Notes: generated by a model from the sequence alone, not told the origin. A stretch of DNA of 64,000 nt from Dromiciops gliroides (GCF_019393635.1 NC_057867.1:62627492-62691491), one strand, 5' to 3'; shown: positions 23,476 through 34,733, numbered from the stretch's first letter. Numbers and translations: made by a program.

Positions 23476-23864
23476 GTGGCAAATTTTACTTTTTTGTTGT
23501 GTAGCTACTGATCCTGTGCTTAGAAACCATTTTATTTTCAATTTCTGGAAGAGCAAAACTTGCAAAACCATTGTCCCATTATAGTCATTCCCTCCTTTCA
23601 TTTCTAAGTTCAGTAGAACCCCATTATGACACAACTTATCCAAATGTGTGTCTTAAGATTTGTCAGTGGAAATTTCCATTCGTGTATAGTTCGATCAGTT
23701 GGATAAATAATACTTATGATGATGACCTTTAAGTACTACAAAATCCTGAAGTGCCATGTGAATGAAGAGATTTAAATTAGGTTCTGTATAGTTTCAACGT
23801 GGGCTGTCCTGTTTTTGGTCATCTATATTTGGAATATAGGACATTTTTATTAATCAGAAATAAT

Positions 23865-24190
23865 CATTCAAATATGTGAGTGCCTGCTATGTATACCAGG
23901 CACTTAGGGATATGCAGAAGTCCCTACCCCCAAGGAGTTTACATAACCTTGTTGGGATGGAATTATAATGAATAATTCAAGAGACTACAAGTAAATGTTA
24001 AATTGGATTGAAGTTCTACAGTAGTTTCAAGGAGAAAGCAGACCAATGAAAGCTGTGCTAATTAGGCCAGACTTCATGGAGGAGGTAGAGCTTATCCTAG
24101 GCTTTGGGTAACAGGTAGGATTTGGCTATGCAGAAAATTCCAGGTAAGGGGGCAGGGACAAAAAGAAGCGAGACTATGCCTGGCAAGTTG
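23865..24190 (-). mobile_element. L2-type LINE fragment, antisense
   Basis: GCACTTAGGGATATGCAGAA, CCCCAAGGAGTTTACATAAC and ACTTCATGGAGGAGGTAGAG in the order of an antisense L2 3' end. Confidence 0.6.
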
Positions 24191-25548
24191 AGACCAAGTA
24201 TTTGATTAACCTGAAAACCCAATTTTTCTATCCATGATAAACAACAGAACATGTGAATCTGGGGCCACCCCAAGTCAAATCATGTCCACTAAACCAAAGC
24301 CATGGCAGATTCTTGTCATTAAAAGCCTCATAGAACACCCGATATAAGTTCTCTAAAGGGGTTCCACTGCACTTAGTAAGTGTAAGTTTTGTTATAATCT
24401 CCAGTTCACTGTCTACTAAAACTTTAATTTTCTAATTGTACTTTATTTAAAATCCTAAAGCTAAACTTCTTTGGTGTTTAAAATGAACCTTTTATTGGAG
24501 GTATCTTAAAGCATTGTCATTATCTCACTGGTTTTGTTTGTTTCAGTTTTGATGGTATATTTTTCATCCTTTTAAAAGTACATCCCAGCTTAATTACTAG
24601 TAATGGGATGTTTGCCTTGCCAATTGTCTCACAAAGACATATTCTTATCTTAAGTGTCCCAGATAGGTGTGTGGATGTTTTTCTAACTAATTTGGACATA
24701 GTGACATGAAAATTCTACATTTCATATAAGTCACTGGCCTGTGTCTCTAGAGCATTCTCTTAGTGGGACATCTCTTTAAAGGATCTGGTGAACTCTCACA
24801 ATTGCCTCCAATCACCGTCCTTTCCCATCTTCTGTATTTCCTTGTGGTATCCTTTTATGTAGAGTAATGGCTTTTAAGCATTTGTCCTGTCAAATTTTGG
24901 TGTGACTTACTATGTAGTTCAAACTTAACATTTTATTCATAGCCCCCAGAAAAGTTATAGTTCAGTAAAATGGAACGACTCATTTTTGTTCTGTATGTAG
25001 TACTTGTTAATAAGTGTATTTAAACAAGCACTCCACATTTATTCTGAATACATTTGATGCAGTAATATTGAGTGACTTAATTTAGTTTAATAATGTAAAA
25101 TATTTCAAAGCAATTTAAAATTAAATATTTGATTAAGATAATTTTCTCTGTTACTGGGGCATAAAGTCAATTACCAATTCATGACATCAGTTACTGAAAT
25201 CTAAATTTTATTAGCACATGTGTCTGGATTTTTTTTTTAGTGTTCTTGAAAACTGACATATTAAAAGTGTACATACAAGCTCCTCCTTTTACTGTACTCA
25301 AAATTTGTTTCACATTTTTTAATTATGCCCATTATGTCTACTGACAATAAACTGAAAGAAAAATGAGTTCTGCAAATTCTTTTCTAAATACTCTTACGTA
25401 TTGATGGGCTCTATACTTTTCTTAACAAAAGAAACACCTAAGAATTCCCTTTGGGGGAAAAAAAAGTAAAAACAAGAATGAAGGAAAAATGGGAACTTAC
25501 TGAACTTGTCGAAAAGCAGTAGGTTTTGTTAGAAGGCCTATCTAAGTG
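24191..25548. other. Intron 2, nothing recognised
   Basis: AT-rich unique sequence. Confidence 0.4.
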
Positions 25549-25693
25549 GGGCAGCTAGGTGGCAAAGTGGATAAAGCACTGGCCCTGGATTCAGGAGTAC
25601 CTGAGTTCAAATCTGGCCTCAGACACTTGACACTTACTCTCTGTGTGACCCTGGGCAAGTCACTTAATCCCCATTGCCCTACCAAAAAAAAAG
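25549..25693 (+). mobile_element. WSINE1-type SINE
   Basis: Full SINE with short A-tail; head carries GGCAAAGTGG in place of GGCGCAGTGG. Confidence 0.9.
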
Positions 25694-26004
25694 AAACAAA
25701 GAAACATTTCTTTTGACTATTGAGCATGGAGTTGGGTCTGTAGTTGGCATTTCTTCCCTTTATTTTGTGGGTTTAGAGGGGAACTACCATGGAGAATCTA
25801 AAACAGTTTAGGTTAGTTTAAAAATGGAACCCTAATGAAATATGTTGAAATATTTTATGAAGTACTTGGAAACTCCATCAAAGTTGTGTTTTAACTAAAT
25901 TATTATTTTAAATTTCCCATTTAATGTTACAGGAAAATAGACTAATTTTTAATTTCTGCACTTATCAAATAATGCAGATAACTTCCTTGACTGTCTGGTT
26001 TATC

Positions 26005-26107
26005 ACAGAGGCAGCATGGCATAGTTTATTAGAGAGCCAGCCTTGAAGTAAGGAAGACCTAGGTTCAAGTCCTACCTTTGATATACTTAAGCATGCGCGC
26101 ACGCAAG

Positions 26108-26151
<44 letters not shown>

Positions 26152-26200
26152 ACACAGAGAGGCTGTGTGACCCTGAATAAGTCATTTCTGTTTGAGTGCT
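26005..26200 (+). mobile_element. MIR-like SINE split by a microsatellite
   Basis: GCCTTGAAGTAAGGAAGACC before and GGCTGTGTGACCCTGAATAA after a GCGC/(CA)n tract at 26091-26156. Confidence 0.65.
26091..26156. repeat. Compound (GC/CA)n microsatellite
   Basis: Alternating purine-pyrimidine GCGCGCACGCAAGCGCGCGC then about 22 CA units; Z-DNA-prone. Confidence 0.9.
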
Positions 26201-26548
26201 CAGCTAAAACTATAAGTTTCAGGGAAGATGCCAGCTTGCATTGGTAGGGGGAGTTTCTGCATCTGGGAGTTACTCATACTAATGAAATCCCAAGTCCAAT
26301 CCCTGTCCCTCTTTATCATTTGTGTTTGCTTGTCTTTTCAAATTATTCCTGGTTTTGTGATCTGTAACTGTAAAATCTCAACATGTTGTAGTGTCTTATT
26401 GAAACAGCCAGTGTAATGTCCTGTGATGCTGTGCTTTGACAAATGGGATGAGCACTGTTCTGCTTCTGTATGCTCTCAGCAAAATGTGACTTTCCTGCAC
26501 AGCTAGGGAAAATAAGATTTGATCCTGTTTCTTCTTTGCCCTTGACAG

Positions 26549-26624
26549 GCTCTGAGAGATGGAAACAAGCTGGCCCAAATGGAAGAGGCACCCCTTTTTC
26601 CAGGAGAATCAATCAAAGCAATAG
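26549..26624 (+). CDS. MTMR1: MTMR1 exon 3
   Basis: Acceptor TTGACAG, donor G|GTAAGT; 76 nt. Encodes residues 80-104 (ALRDGNKLAQMEEAPLFPGE then SIKAI) plus the first base of a Val codon. Start of the PH-GRAM domain. Confidence 0.97.
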
Positions 26625-27049
26625 GTAAGTATAGCATTTGTTGCATTTCATTAGCATACTTGGTCACAGGTAGTCATAAAGGGAAATGGCATTTTCCTCG
26701 ATGTGCTTGGATGATGCCATTTTGTGGGATGGGGTTGAAGACTAAACAGGTTTGTTTCATCATGGTTTATAAAAGTGAAATAAATTGCCTTTAGTGTTGC
26801 TATTGTGGCCATTGTTAACCATAGTCTTCTGATGATGTCTCTTCTCTCCTCAAGCCTTCTATACCACACTCACCTCCTGCTCTTATACCTAAGGATCTCC
26901 TCCTTGTGCTATACTGAGAAAATAGAGACCATTTACTATGAGCTCCCTCTTCTCCCCTTGCCCACAACCCTGTGCCTCAGTTTTCTCACTTGTAAATAAG
27001 AGAATTAGTCAGTGATCTCTAGGATCCTTTCTAGCTCTAGATATAAGAT
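26625..27049. other. Start of intron 3
   Basis: Unassigned, with a MIR/L2-like tail at about 26960-27050. Confidence 0.4.
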
Positions 27050-27054
27050 CCTAT

Positions 27055-28385
27055 AAAATTGCTCTCTTATTCATGGGTTCATTCAGTAAACATCTCTTAA
27101 TTGTCTGCTATGTGTCAGGCACTGTGCTAAGGATACAAAGATAGGCAAAAGACAATCCCTACACTCAAGGAGCTCAAAATCTCGGAGAGACAAACTACAA
27201 ACAAATATGTACAAACTATACACAGAACAAATAGGAAATAAATCAACAGCGGGAAAGTACTACAATTAAAAGGGATTGGGGAAAGCTTTCTGTACAAGGA
27301 GATTTTAGCTAGGACTTGAAGGAAGCCAGAATATGGAGATGAGAAGGGAGAGCATTCCATGCATGAAGACTCTGAAAATGACTAAACCTGAGAAATGGAG
27401 TGTCTTGTTTGAAGAACTTCAGTGGATCTAAGAGTATATGCAAGGATCATGTTAGTGTAAGAAGACTAGAAAAGGGGGTGGAGGGGAAGTTATGAAGTGC
27501 TTTGAATGCTACACAGGATATCATATTTGATCCTAGAGGTGATAGGAAGCCACTGGAGTTTATTGAATAGGTTGACATGGTCAGATCTCTGCTTTAGCAG
27601 CTAAGTGGAAGATGGATTGGAGTAGGAAAAGACCTATGGCAAGCAGACCCAGCAACAGGCTATTTCAGTAGTCCAGGACTGAGAAGATGAGGGCCTGCAA
27701 CAGGGTAGCAACAGAAGAAAGAAAAGAGCCTATTTTAGAGATGTTACAAAGGTAAAAATCAATAGGATTTAGCAACGCACTGTATGTAGGGATGAGAGAG
27801 AATGAAAAGTCTAGGTTGGAAGACTGGGAGAATAGTGCCTTCAATAGTAATATGAAAGTTTGCAAGGCAGGAGAGCTTGGGGGAAAGAATTCAGTTTGGG
27901 ACATGTTGAGCTTAAGACGTCTATGGGACATCCAGTTGGAGATGTCTAAGAGGCAGTTGGAGATGTAAGGCTAGAGATCAGCACAGAGGTATGGGCTGGC
28001 TAAGTAGATTGGGGAAATATTAGCTTAGAGATAGTAATTGAATCCATGGAGGTGGATGAGATTGCCAAGTGAAATAGTAGAGAGGGAGAAGAGAAGAGGG
28101 CCCGGGACGGAGTTCTGTAGGACACCCATGGTTAGCAAAATATGTCCCGAATTAAAATCCAGCAGAAGAGACTTGGGAGTGGTCAGATAGGTAGAAGAAG
28201 AACCAGGAGAGACTGATGTCATGAGACCCAAGAGAGAAGAAGAGGAAGGTGAGGAGTGATTGTGTCCAATTCTCCATAGAGCTCAAGAAGGTTGAGGATT
28301 GAGAAAAGACTGTTGGATTTGGCAATTAAGACACGTTGGTTAATTTTGGAGAGAGCAGTTTTTGTTGAATGCAATCTAAATTAGT
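27055..28385 (-). mobile_element. L2/CR1 LINE with decayed reverse transcriptase, antisense
   Basis: Reversed 3' end at 27085-27175, then 1.2 kb coding remnant. Minus-strand frames contain PGPLLFSLST (28025-28231), matching the GVPQGSVLGPLLF catalytic-region motif of CR1-clade polymerases, and SHRRLKLNMSQTEF (27665-27931), the downstream block. Stops and frameshifts throughout. Confidence 0.85.
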
Positions 28386-28960
28386 GTGATTCTTAGCACC
28401 CTCTTCTACCTTTTCTGTCTCTGTGCCATCTACATCACAGAAGATGAAAGGAGCCTCATGGAATTGAAATGATTCACCACCAAATGCCCAGTTTACTGGT
28501 GATGAACCTGACCTAGGCTGGTCTTAAGGAGGCAGTCACAGGCTGACTTTGCAGTACAGTAGACCCTGTTAGAACATGTTCTTTCACTGGGTCACCTCCA
28601 TGCCACAATGAAGCATTGGAGTAGGAGTTAGTGCTTTGTGAAACCCACTAAAAACAGTGCCTGTGACATGAAGTGAAAAGGAATCACAGAATGCCAGAAG
28701 TGACATAGACCTCCAAGCTCATTTAGTCCAGCGTGAAGCATTTGCTTACAAGCTACCACTGGAAGACTTCCATCGTTGAAGTACATACCCCACCACTACC
28801 TCTTGAGGCACTGGTTTCCATCATTTGGGGTAATGTCAGAGATTGGTGCATTTTCATAAAGTTGAAACTATAAGTATTATTTTGTTGTTCAGGATGGTAA
28901 AATTTATTGAAGCACAGATATCTACAACAACGGGTGCTATTTGAAGTTTCTTTCTTTCAG
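28386..28960. other. End of intron 3
   Basis: A MIR-like piece at about 28690-28830; otherwise unassigned. Confidence 0.4.
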
Positions 28961-29055
28961 TTAAGGATGTCATGTACATCTGTCCATTTATGGGAGCAGT
29001 TAGTGGAACACTGACAGTGACTGATTTCAAGATGTACTTCAAAAATGTAGAGAGG
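28961..29055 (+). CDS. MTMR1: MTMR1 exon 4
   Basis: Acceptor TTTCTTTCAG, donor AGG|GTAAGT; 95 nt. Residues 105-136 ([20 protein letters not shown], then [12 protein letters not shown]), the core of the GRAM domain. FKM replaces FKL of the human protein as I recall it, a conservative change. Confidence 0.97.
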
Positions 29056-29127
29056 GTAAGTTTTAAGAAATGTATAATTACACTCAAATTTTAGATTCTA
29101 GAGAGAAGGGGAAAGTAGCACTATTTT

Positions 29128-29540
29128 ATTTTTTTTTAATTAATTAATTAATTTACTTATTTACTTAAGTTTTCAACCTTTGTTTAGATAAGATTTCCAA
29201 TTTCAAATTTTTTCTCCCTCCCCTTCCCCTAGACAGCAGGTAATCTTGATATATAACATTAAACATATTTCTGCATTAGTCATGTTATACAAGAAGAATC
29301 AGAGCAAGAAGGAGAAACCTCAAAAAAGAAAAACAACAGCACCAAAAACAAAAGAGATAGTATGGTCCAGTCAGCGTCCATATTCTACAGTTTTCTTTCT
29401 TTCTTTCTTTTTCCCTGGATTTGGACAGCCTTTTCCATCATGAGTCCTTTGGAACTTTCTTGTACCATTGGATTGGTGAGAAGAATCTAATCTATCACAA
29501 TTGATCAACATACAATGTTGATGATACTGAAAGTAGCACT
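29128..29540 (-). mobile_element. L1 3' end, antisense
   Basis: T-rich start with (TTAA)n, then TCTCCCTCCCCTTCCCC and GCATTAGTCATGTTATACAA, shared with 59190-59515. Confidence 0.7.
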
Positions 29541-29821
29541 ATTTTATTATACACAATCCATATTTATACTTCTATAAATTAATTTGCGTATATAAAATAC
29601 AAAAAAAATACTAAAATGCAAAATATACTAAATGTCATAACATTTCATGTCATAACTCCCTCAAAAGCCTCCATTAAGGTATTTTGTCCATTCTTTTATG
29701 TTCACTTTTATTTGATCATGGCATATAATTGTTTGGCTCTGCTTTTTTCAGTTTTCATTATTTTGTAATAGCCTTTCCAGGCTTCTTTATATTTCTTATA
29801 CTTGTTAAACTTAGTCACATA

Positions 29822-30100
29822 ACAGGCCCAGTTTCACTACTGATTGGCATGGGAGCTTTAATCCTGCTCCATTGTTATGATTATGATTATTTTATTTTCT
29901 GAGATTGAGTCTCTGTATCTCACCAAGGCTGGAAGTGCATTGGCAACCCACAGGCCCAGTTTCACTACTGATTGGCATGAGAGCTTTAATCCTGCTCCAT
30001 TTCTGACTCGGACCAGTTCCCTTTTTTAGGCAGCCTGGTGGTATGATCATTTTTATATTTCATGTTGCCATATTCTCCAAAAGAAAATGTACAAGTTTGT
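29822..30100 (-). pseudogene. RN7SL pseudogene: 7SL (SRP) RNA pseudogene with internal duplication
   Basis: Plus-strand text GAGATTGAGTCTCTGT, then AAGGCTGGAAGTGCATTGGC, is diverged antisense 7SL 3' end. It is followed by the S-domain part (CACTACTGATTGGCATGAGA, CCTGCTCCATTTCTGACTC, GGCAGCCTGGTGGT). The S-domain block at 29822-29873 recurs at 29950-30001 with one difference, period 128 bp. Similarity fades after about 30090. It is too diverged to be functional SRP RNA. Confidence 0.75.
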
Positions 30101-30767
30101 ACTTATGTCATAAAGAGTGCATGAGCCTGTTTCTCCAGCACTCTGCTAAAATTCAGCTTTAAAGTATTTTTGTCAATTTGATGGATACAGACTACCTAGA
30201 AGTTGTAATTTGCATCTCCTTTGGTTTTAATGATTTTTTTTACAAGTGATTAACAATTCATGTTTCCTCCTTTGAACATTGTTCATATCCTTTGACCATA
30301 TACACTAAGGCCTGAAAGTTGCCCTATGTAAATTTTTATTGGTAGAGTTTTAGCTGTCATGTTTGCCATAAATACTTTAACTCATCTGTAATTTTTCCTT
30401 TTAGCTGTATTGCCCATTGCTATGATAGCCTATTATTTATTGTGATTAATTTAATGTAATAAACACACTTATCTTGTCCCTATTACTTGCTTCTATTTGT
30501 TGACTAGAAAAAAGTCATATCCCCTTTTCAGTTGAGATAAGTACATTATTCCATTTTCTTCCATCTTTTTCATAAGATTTTTTTCATGTTTGTGTGTTAC
30601 CCATCTAGAATTCATTAAGATGTGTGAGGTGTGGGGGCAGCTAGATGGCGCAGTGGTTAAAGCGCTGACCCTGGATTCAGGAGTACCTGAGTTCAAATCC
30701 AGCCTCAGACACTTAACACTTACTAGCTGTGTGACTCTGGGCAAGTCACTTAACCCCCATTGCCCCC

Positions 30768-30803
<36 letters not shown>

Positions 30804-31490
30804 TGTGTGAGGTGAAGGGTGGTTCTAAATCCTTTTCCAACCAAATTGCTATCCAGTTTTATCATATGCCGGGTTTTTCCCACCTCTGTTTATTACACAC
30901 CAACTTTGTGTACATTTGGTTTGATGTCTGGTTCTATTTTTTTAATGAATTTGTTTTTATCCAACTTTTAAAACTACTTGATATTTTGATTATTATTGAA
31001 TTAAGTATTCAAATAATTTGAGGAATATGGGCAATTTTGTTAGATTATTCTGATCCACGTATGGGGAATACATTGTTGGAGGGAACTCCCAAACTGATGA
31101 GATCACAGGTCTGACATGATTATTCTGACCCATCCATGACCTTTGAATGTCTTGCTAGTTATTTCAGTCCCTTATTTTGTTCAAATATTTGATCACTCTT
31201 ATTCTTATAATAAATGGGATTTATTTTTATGAAGATTACTTGATTTTTGTTGCTGATAAGTAAGCATACAAATACATTTCTTTGCGGAAATCTATTTTGA
31301 GCATTTCTGAAGTCCTTTATTGTTGCAAATTTATTTTTTGGTTGAAGTGAATTTTTTTAGACTTATTATCATGTCATATAATGATGCATTGAGCACTTTA
31401 TTTCTGATATTAATCCTTCTAATATTTTTCTCTTGTTTCAACTGCTAGAATTTCCACTAATTTCAAATAAAATTGGCTAATATGGGGAGA
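30101..31490 (-). mobile_element. L1-like sequence, antisense, split by a SINE
   Basis: AT-rich text typical of reversed L1 (GAACATTGTTCATATCCTTT, TGACCATATACAC, CCAACTTTGTGTACATTTGG), interrupted at 30632-30800. Exact extent is uncertain. Confidence 0.5.
30632..30800 (+). mobile_element. WSINE1-type SINE, young insertion
   Basis: Flanked by a perfect 14-bp target duplication AGATGTGTGAGGTG (30618-30631 and 30801-30814), with a pure A-tail of about 30. Confidence 0.95.
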
Positions 31491-31663
31491 AAGGAGTGCT
31501 CTTAGTATATACTTAATAAGTCATAACTATGGCATAATAGAACTTCCTAAGTCAGAGAGAGATGAGAATAAAAACACATCTTTCGCTCAGTGGAAATCTT
31601 AAGTGTAATATTCTACCTATTGACTGATATTGAAATGCATTTGTCTTAATTTGGAAACTTTAG

Positions 31664-31771
31664 GATCCACATTTTATTCTTGATGTTCCTCTTGGAGTGA
31701 TAAGCAGAGTTGAAAAGATTGGAGTACAAAGTCATGGAGATAACTCTTGTGGCATAGAGATTGTTTGCAAG
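31664..31771 (+). CDS. MTMR1: MTMR1 exon 5
   Basis: Acceptor AACTTTAG, donor AAG|GTATGA; 108 nt, phase 0 at both ends. Residues 137-172 ([20 protein letters not shown] ... IEIVCK), the second half of the GRAM domain. The donor departs from consensus at +5. Confidence 0.97.
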
Positions 31772-32007
31772 GTATGATATGATTAAATATTAAACGAATG
31801 AAGCCTTTTTATTTTCTTGGGAAGGTGAGAGATGCTAGTGGTTTTCATTTACCAAGGTTGAATGGCATTTCTAAGATTGCTTCACAATTCATACTTTTAC
31901 AATAACACATTCACACAAGCCTTTTTCTTTTCTTTTTTAGTATAGGCCTTACAAATTAGTATTTTCCTATATCCTAAGCCCCTAGAACTTGTAGGTCAGG
32001 CCTAAAG

Positions 32008-32184
32008 AAAAAAAATAAGAGAAAAGAAAAGCTGGGAAGCCAAAGTCAAAGTTCAATGACTTCATAAATTGACTATCAGTTTTACAGACAGCTCTACAAG
32101 CACATTTGTCTTATGACTGAATGCAGACACAGCTAAGAATGCTGCTACATATGATGTACACCAACAATGTTTGGCAGGACTTTG
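32008..32184 (+). repeat. Inverted repeat unit, left copy (intron 5)
   Basis: Bases 32016-32184 are the exact reverse complement of 38630-38798 by base-by-base reading (169 bp, no mismatch). A run of A8 here faces T9 there. Flanks do not match. The unit has no A-tail at a 3' end in either orientation and no clear target duplication, so it does not look like a standard retroposon. Confidence 0.95.
32026..32152 (+). ncRNA. Candidate H/ACA snoRNA-like element, intron 5 copy
   Basis: It folds as hairpin-hinge-hairpin-tail. Hairpin 1: AAAA-g-CTG (32027-32034) with CAGTTTT (32077-32083), inner stem AAGTCA/TGACTT. Hinge ACAGACAG, an imperfect H box (ANANNA not met at the last base). Hairpin 2: AGCA-CATT (32099-32106) with AATG-c-TGCT (32138-32146), inner stem TGTCT/AGACA with CAGCTAAG unpaired on the 3' side. 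An ACA box (32147-32149) follows the stem directly, with three bases after it. About 127 nt, the usual class length. Sense to MTMR1, as intronic snoRNAs are. I do not recognise a named snoRNA and no guide target was assigned. A chance fold is possible. Confidence 0.35.
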
Positions 32185-32214
32185 CAGATGAGAACGTTTT
32201 TTATCTAGAATGAT

Positions 32215-32367
32215 ACAGTCAGTCAGTTGGTGTTGATTAAGCACTTACTGTGTGTCGGGCACTGTGCTAAGCACTGCGGATATAAGGAAAGGCAAAACCC
32301 CCAAACTCCTGCTTTCATGGAGTTTCCAGTCTAGAGGGGGAGATAACATGGAAAAAAGATACGGAGA
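32215..32367 (-). mobile_element. L2 3' end, antisense
   Basis: GCACTTACTGTGTGTCGGGC, then CTCCTGCTTTCATGGAGTTT; continues after the SINE to about 32760. Confidence 0.75.
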
Positions 32368-32477
32368 GGGGCAGCTAGGTGCTGTAGTGGATAAAGCACC
32401 AGCCCTGGATTCAGGAGGACCTGAGTTCAAATCCAGCCTCAGACACTTGACGTTGCCCTGCAAAAAAAAAAAAAAAA
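32368..32477 (+). mobile_element. WSINE1-type SINE with internal deletion
   Basis: The middle (from CACTTGAC to TTGCCCTG) is missing, including the CTGTGTGACCCTGGGCAAG core. AAAAAAGATAC-GAGAGG flanks both sides. Confidence 0.85.
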
Positions 32478-32765
32478 GACAGAGAGAGAGAGAGAGAGAG
32501 ATAAAAAAGATACAGAGAGGATGAATTATCTCAGGGAAGACACTGAGATTAAGGAACACTGGAAAAGGCTTCTGGTAGAGGGTGAGATTTGAGTTGAAGC
32601 TTAACAGAGGCCAAGAAAGCAAAGAGGAGGAGTTGAGGAAGTAGAACATTCCAGGCATGGAAGAGGGCCAGTGAATGGGAATGTCATTGGGAAATGGAGG
32701 GTTATGTGTAACAAACAGCACTGGATCACAGAGTACATTGAGTGGGGTAAAGGAAGGTTTTTATT
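32478..32765 (-). mobile_element. L2 fragment, antisense, after (GA)n
   Basis: (GA)n at 32484-32501, then GGTGAGATTTGAGTTGAAGC and TTCCAGGCATGGAAGAGGGC in L2 order. Confidence 0.65.
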
Positions 32766-33011
32766 TGCAAGACAACACTTCATCATAAGGAAGCTTTGAT
32801 AAGGTATCTTTAAAATCCCACAATTAAAAATGTTTTTTAAATGTTTAATATCTTGGCTATTGAATTCTTATTGAGCTATACTTGTAACTTTCACTCTTTG
32901 GGTTAAGTAGAAAATTCGTGTACTTTTAAGATCAAATATTAGTTTGAGCAATATTTATAACTTGCTCTTTTTATGTTTATCTAACAAAGTATGCATTTGG
33001 GTGATTACCAG

Positions 33012-33113
33012 GATATGAGAAACTTGCGACTTGCCTATAAACAAGAAGAACAGAGTAAGCTGGGGATATTTGAAAACCTCAACAGATATGCCTTTCCTCT
33101 TTCCAATGGGCAG
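33012..33113 (+). CDS. MTMR1: MTMR1 exon 6
   Basis: Acceptor TTACCAG, donor CAG|GTAAGT; 102 nt, phase 0 at both ends. Residues 173-206 (DMRNLRLAYKQEEQSK ... FPLSNGQ), end of GRAM and linker to the phosphatase domain. Confidence 0.97.
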
Positions 33114-33415
33114 GTAAGTATATCTGAGTTAGAATTTTCCTTTGGGGATTTGGGATTCCAATATTGTAGAAACCTCCGGCCTTACTTTTGCTTGTTACTT
33201 TCACTTTTGGCACATAATGAGGTCAGTTTTCTGTTACAATACTCAAAATGTATCAGTACTACCTTATTCGAGTAAGGCTACCAATTTACTGCCTCAAACG
33301 CTATAGATTTAAATTTGGAATTTTAATAAATACAGCCTTTATCACAATGAGAACTTTTAAGATTGGATGTCTGGCAATATTGAAAAACAGAAACATTTAT
33401 GTTTTTTTGATTCAG

Positions 33416-33499
33416 GCTTTATTTGCATTCAACTATAAAGAAAAGTTTCCATCTAATGGCTGGAAGGTTTATGATCCCGTATCTGAATATAAGAGACAG
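33416..33499 (+). CDS. MTMR1: MTMR1 exon 7
   Basis: Acceptor GATTCAG, donor CAG|GTAAAT; 84 nt, phase 0. Residues 207-234 ([20 protein letters not shown] ... EYKRQ). WKVYDP and EYKRQ are conserved myotubularin blocks. Confidence 0.97.
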
Positions 33500-33779
33500 G
33501 TAAATAAATAAATGCATTTTTAACTGAAAACAATTGTTTACAGTCTTTTTTATGAAGAAATGCTTAGGATTTTTTTTCAGGAGTAAATATTTTATAAAAT
33601 ATTATCAGCTGTATTCAGGATATGAATATTCAACTATAGATAATCTGGTTTCTTAACTTTTCCTTTTTATACCCATCCTTTGATATTCCCTACTTATTAG
33701 TCCTTTTGCTGGGTTAAGAGAATTTCAAACTCAAATCTGTTGAAGTTTTTTGTCATTCAAGGCTTTATAAAAGAAGATA

Positions 33780-33930
33780 TAGGGGCAGCTAGGTGGCGCA
33801 GTGGATAGAGCACCGGCCCTGGACTCAGGAGTACCTGAGTTCAAATCTGGCCTCACACACTTAACACTTACTAGCTGTGTGACCCTGGGCAAGTCGCTTA
33901 ACCCCAATTGCCTCACTCCAAAAAAAAAAA
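33780..33930 (+). mobile_element. WSINE1-type SINE
   Basis: Target duplication AAAAGAAGATATA on both sides. Confidence 0.92.
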
Positions 33931-34361
33931 GAAGATATAAGTGAAGATCCAAACTAAGGGCTCATGGGTTTTTGGATTGTAGCAGAAATAAATCAGTTGA
34001 GCTGAAGGGCCCCCTCCCCCTTTGCTTACAATGACTTATAAAGTGTTTTCCATGCTTATGTGTCTAAAATAAAAGTTTGTGCTTTATAGGCATACATGGG
34101 TATGCACAAAATGTATACAAATGATTACATTTTATCCTTACAACCTTTTGTTCATTGTATCAGGTGCTATTAGTTTAATACTTTTTTATAGACTAAGAAA
34201 TGCATATTATGGTATCATTTAATTCTGTATGATTTAGAAATGCCTACATTTAACTAAGATCTTAGTTGCTTTAAAATGGATTATATGAAATAAAACTAAT
34301 TAGTAGTATTGAGCTTTTTTAAAATGATCAGCAAGATGTCAATAGGTTTACATTTTCTTTG

Positions 34362-34506
34362 TTTTTTGGGTGGGGCAATGAGGGTTAAGTGACTTGCCCA
34401 GGGTCACACAGCTAGTAAGTGTCAAGTGTCTGAGGCCGGATTTGAATTCAGGTACTCCTGAATCCAGGGCCGGTGTTTTATCCACTGCACCACCTAGCTG
34501 CCCCCA
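34362..34506 (-). mobile_element. WSINE1-type SINE
   Basis: Antisense; AATAGGTTTAC flanks both ends. Ends 77 nt before exon 8. Confidence 0.92.
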
Positions 34507-34583
34507 ATAGGTTTACGTTGAAAAGAAGCAACTAATATGGTTTGTGTTGAATGCTTCTTGCTTTTTTCCCTAATAACCTCTAG

Positions 34584-34733
34584 GGTTTACCAAATGAGAG
34601 CTGGAAAATATCCAAAATAAATAGTAGCTATGAGCTTTGCGATACATATCCTGCTATTATTGTTGTGCCAACTAGTGTGAAAGATGATGACCTCACAAAA
34701 GTAGCAGCATTTAGAGCAAAAGGCAGAGTTCCG
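34584..34733 (+). CDS. MTMR1: MTMR1 exon 8
   Basis: Acceptor CCTCTAG, donor CCG|GTAAGT; 150 nt, phase 0. Residues 235-284, with [20 protein letters not shown] and RAKGRVP, which begin the phosphatase domain. Confidence 0.97.

Noticed and set aside
30590..31021. Open frames with repeated NSGPPESRAGALSTAPPSCP-like or GQLDGAVDKAPALDSG-like text here and at about 20 other sites
   Set aside because: These are translations of the SINE in both orientations, not a protein family.
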